Below, piece after piece: positions 1 to 6,767 of a DNA stretch of 13,020 nucleotides. Position numbers and translations under genes: made by a program. This stretch comes from JACIWB01 sp038818725 (GTDB lineage Archaea; Thermoplasmatota; E2; UBA202; JdFR-43): assembly GCA_038818725.1 (NCBI GenBank), contig JAWAYL010000029.1, forward strand, positions 1 through 13,020, written 5' to 3'. How positions within the stretch are numbered: the stretch's first letter is position 1; every line of letters starts with the position of its first letter. The notes beneath the pieces were generated by a model. It was not told the origin of the DNA. It did no database searches and was given only the letters and a program-made list of their open reading frames with translations.

Positions 1-1203
1 TTCGCCTGCCTCCCTTAGCTGTAGAAGATTTTTTTCCAGATTTTTCTTTCTTTTTTCCTTTTCTTTAATTTCAGCTTTTTTCTCATTTATTTCAGAATTC
101 AGTTTTTCTATTAAATCATCTATCTCCCTTATTTTTTTATCTATTTCATCGATCTCGAAAAATATTTTTTCATATCCTTCTGTTTGGATGACAATTTTCT
201 TTATTTCTTCCTCAATTCTCTCAACTTCTTTCTCTTTGATCAATAAATCTTCTTCAATTCTCCTTTTTTCCCTGTATTTTTCCAAGATGCCATCCATTCT
301 TTCTTTTACAATAGAAATTCTATCATATTCTTCAGCAAAATTTTTTATTTCTTCATATTCTCTTTTCTTTGCTAAAATTTCTTCTCTTTCTTTTAGCTTT
401 GCTTCTTTTATTTCAAATTTGCTTTTTATTCTTTCTTCAAGCAATTTTTTACTACTGATGAGCTCTTTAAATTTCTCCGCCTTTTCTTTTTCTTTTTTTC
501 TCTCTTCTTCTATAAATTTAAGTTCTTCCCTTAATTTTTTTATTTCATTTTCAATTTCAGTTTTTTTACTGATGAAATAGTTAAAACTATTAATTTTTAC
601 TTCTAAACTCTTTTTTAAATCATCGAGATTTCTCAAATTTTTTTCTATCCAGTCAAGAATTTCCTGCTTATTTCTTCTATCTTCCCTAACCTTTTTTATT
701 GCATCATCAAGCAAATCAATTCTAAGCATTTTAAGCATGCTTTTCTTTCTTTCAGAAGGTGATTTATTTGAAAGAGCGTTCAATTCCTGCTGTTTTGCAA
801 ATATAGAAGTATAGAATGATTCGCAGTCCATACCTATTTTTTTCTCAAGAAATTCAGTAACAGCAGCTGGAGAAGAAGCCATTATGCTTCCATTAACCTT
901 TACTCTTGCATCTGTTGAAAAATTTTCACTCATTATCCTAGTTACTTCATACACATTCCCCCCCATTTCAAACTTCAAATTCACCCAGCAGTCATCACTC
1001 GGCGCCGCCCACTGCGTCTTTATTTGCCTTTGCTCTCTATTCCTTAAAGCCTTGCTTCCATATATTGCCCAGCCTATTGCCTCTATTATTGTTGATTTGC
1101 CAACGCCATTGTTTCCAACAAGCCCAATTAATCCTGTTGGAAAATTTATTTCCACATCTCTAAATTTTCTGAAATTGTGCAATCTAAGACTTATAAGCTT
1201 CAT
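1..1203 (-). CDS. rad50: DNA double-strand break repair ATPase Rad50, N-terminal part (cut by window edge)
   Basis: Rad50 is the SMC-like ATPase that partners Mre11 to hold and process DNA double-strand ends in the cytoplasm. The frame is open from an ATG at 1203 to base 1, giving 401 residues of a protein usually near 850-900. The N-terminus (MKLISLRLHNFRKF) is typical of the family. The Walker A motif GNNGVGKST lies at residues 30-38. The Q-loop segment AKQQE, with glutamines at 138-139, matches the ATPase lobe. From about residue 160 the protein becomes a K/E-rich coiled coil. The zinc hook and the C-terminal lobe (signature motif, Walker B) lie outside the window. The start codon overlaps the mre11 stop as ATGA, so the two genes are translationally coupled. 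I checked the codons at 1-840 and around Walker A and found no stop or frameshift. Identification is confident. Confidence 0.95.
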   Translation of the reverse strand, partial: MKLISLRLHNFRKFRDVEINFPTGLIGLVGNNGVGKSTIIEAIGWAIYGSKALRNREQRQIKTQWAAPSDDCWVNLKFEMGGNVYEVTRIMSENFSTDARVKVNGSIMASSPAAVTEFLEKKIGMDCESFYTSIFAKQQELNALSNKSPSERKKSMLKMLRIDLLDDAIKKVREDRRNKQEILDWIEKNLRNLDDLKKSLEVKINSFNYFISKKTEIENEIKKLREELKFIEEERKKEKEKAEKFKELISSKKLLEERIKSKFEIKEAKLKEREEILAKKREYEEIKNFAEEYDRISIVKERMDGILEKYREKRRIEEDLLIKEKEVERIEEEIKKIVIQTEGYEKIFFEIDEIDKKIREIDDLIEKLNSEINEKKAEIKEKEKRKKNLEKNLLQLREAGE

Positions 1204-2300
1204 CCTTTTGCCTCTTCAAGATATTTAAGTGCTAATTTTTCCATTTCTTCCTTTTCCTCTATATTCAACTGGCTTATATACTCTCTCCACTCTTCTTCAA
1301 TGCTTCCAATTTTTGTCTTTCCCTTTATGTTTTCAATTTCAACAAATTCATGAGAAATTTCAAAATGAAGTGCAACTGAAGTCAAATTTTTTATTTTTTC
1401 CCAATCAAGCAATTTGTATTTTTCCCTGCTTATACTTTTGAATTCTATTCTTGCTATTTTCTCCTTTATATTATATTCTTTAATTCTTCTTAAAAATTCT
1501 TCCATTATTTCATCTGCTGAAATTTTATTACAATCTATTTTTCCTAAATCAATCATACCCCTTACTTTCAATGGAATAAAATTCATTTCTAATTTATCAG
1601 AAATATTAACTTCATAAAATCCCTTTATTTCGCCCGCTTCTTTAAATGAAAAATGCTCTGTTGAGCCACTATAATAAGCATTTTTTGTTACCTGCACACC
1701 TTTATGATAGTGTCCTAGAGCAATATAATCAAATTCCTCTGAAAGATAGCCGGAAGGGATAATCTGCTCATTTAAGTCACCGCTTCTGAAATCCCTTATT
1801 CCAACAATTCCGACATGCATAGTAAGGATATTTATAAAATCTTTCTTTATCCTCAAGTTTTCTATATTCTTCTTTAATTCTTCATTTGAAAAGCAATGAG
1901 GAATTGCATGTATTAATGCCCCACCAATTTCTATTTCTTCGAGTTTTCCTTTATATACTGGATAAATATATGGGATGTGCTCAAATATTTTTAATATGCT
2001 ACCCGTCTCCCTTAGTTTTGGTGTTTCATGATTTCCTGATATTACTATAAATGGAATTTTTGCTTCAGATATACGAAGTAATTGTTTTATTGCAAAAACT
2101 ATTGCTCTATTTGTAGGACGCACACTATCAAAAAGATCACCTGAATGAATTATTATATCTGGTTTGTTTTCTAGAGAATAATTTACAAATTGCTCAAAAG
2201 AATTATATACATCTATTTCTCTCTGGTTTAAGCCATCTTGAGCTATCTTATGATAGGCAGAATAACCGAGATGTGTGTCTGAAACATGAAAAATCTTCAC
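1200..2300 (-). CDS. mre11: DNA repair exonuclease/endonuclease Mre11
   Basis: Mre11 is the manganese-dependent phosphoesterase nuclease of the Mre11-Rad50 complex, which resects DNA ends. The 366 residues carry the calcineurin-like phosphoesterase motifs in order: SDTHLG (D8, H10), SGDLFD (D55), SGNHE (N90, H91), MHVG (H162) and GHYH (H197, H199). The capping domain and a charged Rad50-binding tail fill about residues 235-366. The chosen start is GTG at 2298-2300. It fits the family N-terminus (MKIFHVSDTHLG) and lies about 20 bases downstream of an AT box, so the message would be nearly leaderless. The gene overlaps rad50 by four bases and diverges from the PRC-barrel gene. HerA and NurA, common archaeal neighbours, are not in this window. 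Confidence 0.95.
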   Translation of the reverse strand: MKIFHVSDTHLGYSAYHKIAQDGLNQREIDVYNSFEQFVNYSLENKPDIIIHSGDLFDSVRPTNRAIVFAIKQLLRISEAKIPFIVISGNHETPKLRETGSILKIFEHIPYIYPVYKGKLEEIEIGGALIHAIPHCFSNEELKKNIENLRIKKDFINILTMHVGIVGIRDFRSGDLNEQIIPSGYLSEEFDYIALGHYHKGVQVTKNAYYSGSTEHFSFKEAGEIKGFYEVNISDKLEMNFIPLKVRGMIDLGKIDCNKISADEIMEEFLRRIKEYNIKEKIARIEFKSISREKYKLLDWEKIKNLTSVALHFEISHEFVEIENIKGKTKIGSIEEEWREYISQLNIEEKEEMEKLALKYLEEAKG

Positions 2301-2311
2301 GAAAGTTAAAT

Positions 2312-2327
2312 GAATAAATATTTAAAA
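2312..2327. promoter_or_regulatory. Putative shared TATA box for mre11 (minus) and the PRC-barrel gene (plus)
   Basis: The 45-base gap between the divergent starts contains one strong AT box built on the palindrome AAATATTT (2316-2323). Its centre is about 20 bases from the mre11 GTG and about 26 from the PRC-barrel GTG. No second box is obvious, so one element probably serves both directions. This is inferred from spacing only. Confidence 0.45.
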
Positions 2328-2345
2328 TAATTTTGTATTAAGGTT

Positions 2346-2624
2346 GTGATTAAAATGGAAGTAACGGACTTTGTTAATATGCCTGTTTACACAAATAAGG
2401 GAAAATATGTTGGAGAGGTGAAAGAAGTCCTTATTGATACAGAGGGATGCAAAATAGATAAGCTTATAATAACAGATACAAACAGAGAAATTGTTCCCAG
2501 CGGCGTAGATATAGGCGTGCCTTACAGATGGGTATCTGCAGTAGGAGATATAATAATTCTGAGCTATATGCCAGAACGGGTTGAAATGCCTGAAAGAAGC
2601 GAAGAAATCGAAGAAAAAAAATAA
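2346..2624 (+). CDS. Small PRC-barrel domain protein
   Basis: A 92-residue soluble protein with the PRC-barrel pattern: a short strand (VNMPVYTNKGKYVGEVKEV), then LIDTEGCKIDKLII and a final strand near residues 66-75 (DIIILSY). Small archaeal PRC-barrel proteins are widespread and related to the RimM ribosome-maturation barrel, but most have no proven role. The acidic tail (about residues 76-92, ending EEIEEKK) looks disordered. The start is either GTG at 2346 or ATG at 2355. The TATA spacing favours 2346, while the AGGTTGTGAT stretch just before 2355 could act as a ribosome site, so the first three residues are uncertain. The exported-protein operon begins 37 bases downstream and could be co-transcribed. 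Confidence 0.85.
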   Translation: MIKMEVTDFVNMPVYTNKGKYVGEVKEVLIDTEGCKIDKLIITDTNREIVPSGVDIGVPYRWVSAVGDIIILSYMPERVEMPERSEEIEEKK

Positions 2625-2650
2625 ATATTAATTAAATGATAACAGATATT

Positions 2651-2656
2651 GAGGGA
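2651..2656 (+). promoter_or_regulatory. Shine-Dalgarno site of the surface operon
   Basis: GAGGGA ends five bases before the ATG at 2662. Most genes here seem leaderless, so a clear ribosome site suggests this gene has a leader or is read from the upstream PRC-barrel transcript. Confidence 0.5.
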
Positions 2657-2661
2657 TAAAA

Positions 2662-3591
2662 ATGAAGAAAGAATTGCTGTTTGTAGGGATATGTTTTTCG
2701 ATTATTTTAGCTAGCAATAGCTCTGCCATCTCTTGGGGTAAAATAGATGCAACACCTAGTTCATCAATAGCTTATGTTGAAAGATATGGACAGGAAGAAA
2801 TTTCCCTTGATGTTGTATATAGTCCCTATCTCCTTGGGTTTATGCCGATATATGTAGATGTGAGCGCAACATATCCTGATTGGTTAACAGTTGCATCAAA
2901 TCCTCAAACATTTGTACTCAAGCCAGGGGAGCATTATACAGTAAAAGTGCTATTAAAGGTGTCTAAGCATGATGTTGTTGCGGGCACTTCTTCAACAGTT
3001 GAAATAAGTCTTACAGGAAGGCTTATAACAGGTGGCGCCCTCCGCCAGATAGATGAGGCAAAGGTTACTCTTGTTGTTGGTTATAATCCCTTTACAGAAA
3101 TTGCAATAAGGTCTGTCACTCCTATTGAAAGAACTGCTCCAGATAGAGAGCTAACATTTATTGTTGAAGTTGTTAATTATGGTAATTCGAGAGTTATTGT
3201 AAATTTATATCCTGAAAAGGAACCAGATGGGTGGAATTATGTTATAAGTCCACCACAGGTTGTAATAGATCCAAAAAAAGCAGGAGATGAAACCTTTCCT
3301 TATGAAACTGTAAAAATAACATTAACATCTCCTCATGGGACAGCAATTTCATATCATAATAAATGGCAAGATTTTGCTATAAGTGCAAAGGCAACATCAG
3401 AAACTCCATACTGGGTGAAGAGAGGAGGAACATGGAGCCGCTCAACGGAAGAAATAGAGCTTGTAAATACACATACTGTAACTGCCTATTTCCTAGCAAA
3501 AAATAGAGGATTTTATATTCCAGGGTTTGACTCAATTCTTCTTATAGCAGGCATTTTCATTGCATTTCTCTTGTTAAGGAAAAGAAAGTAA
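2662..3591 (+). CDS. Exported NEW3/Ig-like beta-sandwich protein with PGF-type C-terminal tail
   Basis: A 309-residue surface protein of unknown specific function. An N-terminal signal peptide (hydrophobic residues about 5-22, ending near SSA) precedes two beta-sandwich regions, about residues 30-140 and 145-275. The second holds the block VNYGNSRV...GWNY...PPQVVIDP, typical of NEW3/COG1470-like extracellular Ig domains. The C-terminus has a tripartite form: PGF at residues 287-289, a hydrophobic helix (about 290-305) and a basic end (RKRK). This resembles PGF-CTERM signals, which archaeosortases cleave to anchor the protein to lipid. It could instead be a simple membrane anchor. The gene begins a tight operon, with only one base before the next gene, whose product carries a related domain. 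The fold call is moderately sure; the role is unknown. Confidence 0.8.
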   Translation: MKKELLFVGICFSIILASNSSAISWGKIDATPSSSIAYVERYGQEEISLDVVYSPYLLGFMPIYVDVSATYPDWLTVASNPQTFVLKPGEHYTVKVLLKVSKHDVVAGTSSTVEISLTGRLITGGALRQIDEAKVTLVVGYNPFTEIAIRSVTPIERTAPDRELTFIVEVVNYGNSRVIVNLYPEKEPDGWNYVISPPQVVIDPKKAGDETFPYETVKITLTSPHGTAISYHNKWQDFAISAKATSETPYWVKRGGTWSRSTEEIELVNTHTVTAYFLAKNRGFYIPGFDSILLIAGIFIAFLLLRKRK

Positions 3592-3592
3592 C

Positions 3593-5020
3593 ATGCGATC
3601 TTTTTTTCTTCCTTTAACTTTTTTTCTATTCTCCACAACAATTTTTATTCCATTATCTCATGCTGAAGAAAAATATCCATTTCTTATAAATTTGAGAATT
3701 GAAGCGGTTAATGAATCAATTGCTGAAATTGAGCCGCTCGGCTCTTATTGGTTTAAATTCAAATTTTATAATGGAGGAAATTTTCAAAAAAATTACTATG
3801 CATTTTATGTTAAATTCAGTGTAGAAGTAAAAGGAAGTGGCTGGCGGGCGTTTGTTGAGCCAGAATGGACTTATTTTTATCCAAATGAAACAAAAATAGG
3901 ATATGTGAGGGTTATTTCATCTGAAAGACCATCAAATTATGCATACATTACTCTGCATGGTGAGTTATATGATATATGGGGAAATGTTCATCCTGCAAAC
4001 TATACATTTCAGGTTAAATCATCTGCTTACCATACTTTTGATGTAAAGATGGAAAAAAATTATATAGAAGCACAGCAAGAACAATCTTATAGCTTGGGAG
4101 TTAAAATAATAAATTATGGAAACTACGAGGAAAGATTTTCGATTATAATTGACTATTGCCCGCCTGGCTGGCTGGCTACAGTTGCGCAAAATCCAGTTGT
4201 AATTCCGCCAAAAGGAGAGGCAACAACTTATTTAAGTTTCGTTGTCCCTCATGAAAAAGTATATCTGCAGAGAACTGTGTATTTTATTAGGTATAGAGTT
4301 GATGCTATTTCAAGTGGTTCAAGTAAAGTTATGTCTGTTGTAGTTGTTCTTGAAGGGTGTCATCTTACGCTTGGACAACTTGTTGCCTTAGCAAGTTCAA
4401 TGCCTTCCTTACTTATTCTCGTGGCTTTGGGATTTGTTTTTTACAGGAGAAATAATTTATGTACATATGTTCCAAAAATGTGGATTGAAGAAAAAGAAGA
4501 GCTATCAAAAATGGGAAAGGAAGAGAGAAAAAAGGTGAAAAAAGAATTAAAAGAGGCATGGAAATCTGCAATATATTTTTGCAAAAATCAAATTAAGGAG
4601 GAAAAAGAAGTTAAGAAGCTGGAGAAAATTGCAAATAAAAAACAAAAAAAGCTCGAAGAGAAGATAGTTAAAGGATATAAAAAAATGAATGATGATTTAA
4701 AAAACGCATGGAAGGAAGAATGCAAGAAAATAGACGAACTATATGAAAAAAGAAAAAAGAGGGTAAAGCAAGAAATACAAAAAATTTATCCTCCAGAGCC
4801 AAAAAAATTTGATATTCCAGATATCCCAAAATATGAGATAAATAAAGAAAAATTTGAGATAATTGAGCCAGCCAAAATAAGAATTAAGGAATTGTTTGAT
4901 AGAATGGATAGAGATAAGCTTTCTGTAGAAAGAGAAATTTTGAAAATAAGAGAAATTGGGGATGAAATAAGAGAAAAAATTAACATGGATTTCGATTTAA
5001 TCGAAAAAATGAAAAAATGA
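3593..5020 (+). CDS. Membrane-anchored NEW3-like surface protein with long cytoplasmic coiled coil
   Basis: A 475-residue protein of unknown function. A signal peptide (about residues 1-24, ending SHA) leads into an exported beta-rich region (about 28-255). The block INYGNYEERF...PPGWLATV...PVVIPPKGEA (about 173-210) is the NEW3-like unit also found in the preceding gene. One membrane helix (about 260-284) ends in RRNN, so the rest should be cytoplasmic. The tail is about 190 residues, rich in K and E, and forms two coiled-coil stretches (about 298-397 and 418-475) split by a proline-rich linker (PPEPKKFDIPDIPKY). This suggests oligomerisation or transfer of force or signal across the membrane. 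No enzymatic motif is visible. The start lies one base after the upstream stop and the end overlaps the next gene as ATGA, so this is an operon. Confidence 0.8.
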   Translation: MRSFFLPLTFFLFSTTIFIPLSHAEEKYPFLINLRIEAVNESIAEIEPLGSYWFKFKFYNGGNFQKNYYAFYVKFSVEVKGSGWRAFVEPEWTYFYPNETKIGYVRVISSERPSNYAYITLHGELYDIWGNVHPANYTFQVKSSAYHTFDVKMEKNYIEAQQEQSYSLGVKIINYGNYEERFSIIIDYCPPGWLATVAQNPVVIPPKGEATTYLSFVVPHEKVYLQRTVYFIRYRVDAISSGSSKVMSVVVVLEGCHLTLGQLVALASSMPSLLILVALGFVFYRRNNLCTYVPKMWIEEKEELSKMGKEERKKVKKELKEAWKSAIYFCKNQIKEEKEVKKLEKIANKKQKKLEEKIVKGYKKMNDDLKNAWKEECKKIDELYEKRKKRVKQEIQKIYPPEPKKFDIPDIPKYEINKEKFEIIEPAKIRIKELFDRMDRDKLSVEREILKIREIGDEIREKINMDFDLIEKMKK

Positions 5021-5928
5021 AGAAAATTCTGACTGCTTTTGCCATTTTTTTGCTTTTAGGATGTATTAAAAACGAAGATATGGATAAAGATGGATTGCCG
5101 GATGAAATTGAAAAAAGTGGATGGCGCGTTACAGTGATTGGTGTGAATAAAACTCTTACAAGATATAATGTTAGTTGCGACCCATCCAAGGCAGATACAG
5201 ATGGAGATGGATTAACCGATTTTGAAGAAAGTCCCTATTCAGGAACTCTTTTTCCAACCGATCCTTGCAAGGCAGATACAGATGGAGATGGATTAACCGA
5301 TTTTGAAGAAATAAAAATTTTTGGAACAAATCCAATCAACGGAAAAGATGATATAGATAACGATAATGTATGGTGGAGTAGCGATTATGAAGAAATAATT
5401 TTTTATAGGAGCATTGGGGTAGATATTGAAAAAGTAAAGGAATATATTCGTAACCCCGATGTTGATGGAGACGGAGTAAAAGATGGAGAGGATATAGATC
5501 CTTTAAGAAATTTGAGTGTTGATGTAGTTATAAAATCTATAAAGATTAAATCTGATATGGGAGATAGCGATGCTCTTATAGAATTGGTAATAAAAATTTC
5601 GAGTGGAGTAGATGATTTGCAAACAGATATAATGTATGTTTTACCAAATGAAAGTTTGGCCTTAAATCAAACCTTCCATTTAGATTTAAATGATAAAGGC
5701 AAACCAGGTAATGGAACAAGTCCTATATGGATAATACTATATGATATGGATATAAAAATTACAGAAAAAAATTATAACGATTATGTCTGGGATTATGATG
5801 TAATAAATGTGTATGGAAATACATCTTTTCATAAAAACTTAAAAATACCAGATGATTGCATGGTATATCATATAGAAGGAATAGATGGAGAAATAGTTTT
5901 TGAAATAATTGATGCTTCAAGTTTGTAG
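5017..5928 (+). CDS. Lipoprotein with thrombospondin type 3 calcium-binding repeats
   Basis: A 303-residue exported protein. The N-terminus (MKKILTAFAIFLLLGC) is a lipoprotein signal with lipobox LLGC and lipidated Cys16. Aspartate-rich thrombospondin type 3-like repeats follow: DMDKDGLPDEIE (21-32), ADTDGDGLTDFEE (59-71), a second identical copy (86-98), and DVDGDGVKDGEDIDP (148-162). This DxDxDG spacing binds calcium in known families. Cys54 and Cys84, in the paired repeats, could form a disulfide. The C-terminal 135 residues (about 168-303) look like an unrecognised beta domain. The ATG overlaps the previous stop, making this the third gene of the surface operon. The two central repeats are identical over 44 bases, pointing to recent duplication. 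It may cap or stiffen the complex formed by the other two products, but that is inference. Confidence 0.85.
   Translation: MKKILTAFAIFLLLGCIKNEDMDKDGLPDEIEKSGWRVTVIGVNKTLTRYNVSCDPSKADTDGDGLTDFEESPYSGTLFPTDPCKADTDGDGLTDFEEIKIFGTNPINGKDDIDNDNVWWSSDYEEIIFYRSIGVDIEKVKEYIRNPDVDGDGVKDGEDIDPLRNLSVDVVIKSIKIKSDMGDSDALIELVIKISSGVDDLQTDIMYVLPNESLALNQTFHLDLNDKGKPGNGTSPIWIILYDMDIKITEKNYNDYVWDYDVINVYGNTSFHKNLKIPDDCMVYHIEGIDGEIVFEIIDASSL
5187..5311 (+). repeat. Exact 44-base direct repeat, period 81 bases, within the lipoprotein gene
   Basis: Bases 5187-5230 and 5268-5311 are identical and encode K-A-D-T-D-G-D-G-L-T-D-F-E-E in the same frame. The 81-base period equals 27 codons, so a gain or loss of one unit keeps the frame. 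This is seen directly in the sequence. Confidence 0.9.
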
Positions 5929-6084
5929 AGAGGAGAAGCCTTCTACCATTTCCCAATCGAAATCGAAGCTATTTTGGCCAAGCTCTAGAGCTTTCTCATA
6001 GCTCTGTTTTCTTCTCCTCTCACAAAAAGCATTGGCTAAATCAAAAGATTTGAAAGAACGTTGTTTTGTATCTTTGCTTTGCAT
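5917..6084 (-). CDS. Possible 55-residue hypothetical protein
   Basis: The minus strand of the gap before eS1 carries an open frame from ATG at 6084 to TGA at 5917-5919. Its product starts MQSKDTKQRSFKSFDLANAF and ends EGFSSLQT. The sequence is mixed, not low-complexity: it contains an RRRKQSYEKALELGQ helix and an aromatic/acidic FDFDWEMVE stretch, so it reads like a folded small protein. The eS1 TATA box at 6108-6116 lies about 28 bases upstream in this direction and could serve both genes. Against it are the short length, a GAGGAG directly abutting the ATG with no spacer, and a 12-base overlap with the lipoprotein gene end. I do not recognise the family. It may also be a remnant of a longer gene. 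Confidence 0.4.
   Translation of the reverse strand: MQSKDTKQRSFKSFDLANAFCERRRKQSYEKALELGQNSFDFDWEMVEGFSSLQT
5928..6021. repeat. 11-bp perfect inverted repeat (72-base spacer) in the lipoprotein-eS1 gap
   Basis: GAGAGGAGAAG at 5928-5938 is the exact reverse complement of CTTCTCCTCTC at 6011-6021. The spacer holds a smaller palindrome, AGCTCTAGAGCT (5981-5992), and a hairpin AGAGCT/AGCTCT (5987-5992 with 6000-6005). TCTCCTCTCA recurs near 6083-6093. It starts at the lipoprotein stop codon, so it could fold at the operon's 3' end. It also lies within the possible minus-strand ORF. The rest of the 206-base gap shows only the eS1 promoter. Confidence 0.5.
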
Positions 6085-6107
6085 CTCCTCTCATGAAAAC
6101 CAATTTA

Positions 6108-6116
6108 TTTATATAT
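6108..6116 (+). promoter_or_regulatory. TATA box of the eS1 gene
   Basis: TTTATATAT is centred about 23 bases before the ATG at 6135, predicting a leaderless or near-leaderless message. On the opposite strand the same box sits about 28 bases before the possible small minus-strand gene. Confidence 0.65.
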
Positions 6117-6134
6117 CTATTTTATTACCCCTTA

Positions 6135-6767
6135 ATGGCAGAAAAAAAGAAAAAAGATAAAACATGGTATTGGCTTGTCAGCCCGCAAATGTTTGGAAAA
6201 GCGAGAATTGTAGAAACATTAGCTGATACTCCAGAAAATCTTTATGGAAGAACTGTAGAAGTTTCTATGCAAGAGTTAAGCGGTGATTTTTCGAGAGCCC
6301 ATATGAAATTAATTTTTAAAGTAAAGGAAGTGAGCGGGCTTGAAGCATATACTGATTTTGTAGGCCATACAACAACTACAGATTATGTGAAAAGAATAGC
6401 AAGAAGACACAGGGCAAAAATAGATGGAGTATTTGATGTTACAACTAAAGATGGAAAGAGAATAAGAGTAAAGCCATCTGCATATGCTCTAAAAAGACTT
6501 CAAACTTCGCAAAAAAGTGCGATAAGAAAGATAATGAAGGATGTTATTGAAACGATGGCGAAAACAAATACTTTCGATGATTTTGTAAAACTTATGCTTG
6601 ATGGGGAGATGGCTAAACAGATATATAAATTATCAAAAATAGTATATCCAATTAAGAGAGTTGAGATTCACAAATCTGAATTGCTTGAGCAAATAGAAGT
6701 TAAAATAAAGGAAGAGGAAAAAGCAGAGGAAAAAGAACAGGAGGAAAAGATAGAGGAATCAAACTAA
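6135..6767 (+). CDS. rps3ae: 30S ribosomal protein eS1 (S3Ae)
   Basis: This is the archaeal/eukaryotic small-subunit ribosomal protein eS1 (S3Ae, RPS3A), which binds near the mRNA exit and helps initiation. The 210 residues show family blocks: a basic N-terminus (MAEKKKKDKTWY), SPQMFGKARIVETLADTPE, GRTVEVSMQELSGDF, KLIFKVKEVSG, then RRHRAKIDGVFDVTTKDGKRIRVKP. An acidic, lysine-rich tail ends the protein. The frame extends 23 codons further upstream to 6066, but that extension is hydrophobic and overlaps the promoter. The ATG at 6135 sits 23 bases after the TATA box and matches the family start, so I chose it. The gene stands alone and converges on the NOG1-like gene with a 9-base tail-to-tail overlap. 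Confidence 0.95.
   Translation: MAEKKKKDKTWYWLVSPQMFGKARIVETLADTPENLYGRTVEVSMQELSGDFSRAHMKLIFKVKEVSGLEAYTDFVGHTTTTDYVKRIARRHRAKIDGVFDVTTKDGKRIRVKPSAYALKRLQTSQKSAIRKIMKDVIETMAKTNTFDDFVKLMLDGEMAKQIYKLSKIVYPIKRVEIHKSELLEQIEVKIKEEEKAEEKEQEEKIEESN

Noticed and set aside
188..580. 130-codon plus-strand frame opposite rad50
   Set aside because: It is rich in Ser, Phe, Leu and Ile, the mirror of a Lys/Glu coiled-coil gene, and it lies fully inside rad50, so it is not a gene.
6066..6134. Longer N-terminus for eS1 starting at 6066
   Set aside because: It would overlap the TATA box and add a hydrophobic stretch foreign to the family; the ATG at 6135 fits better.
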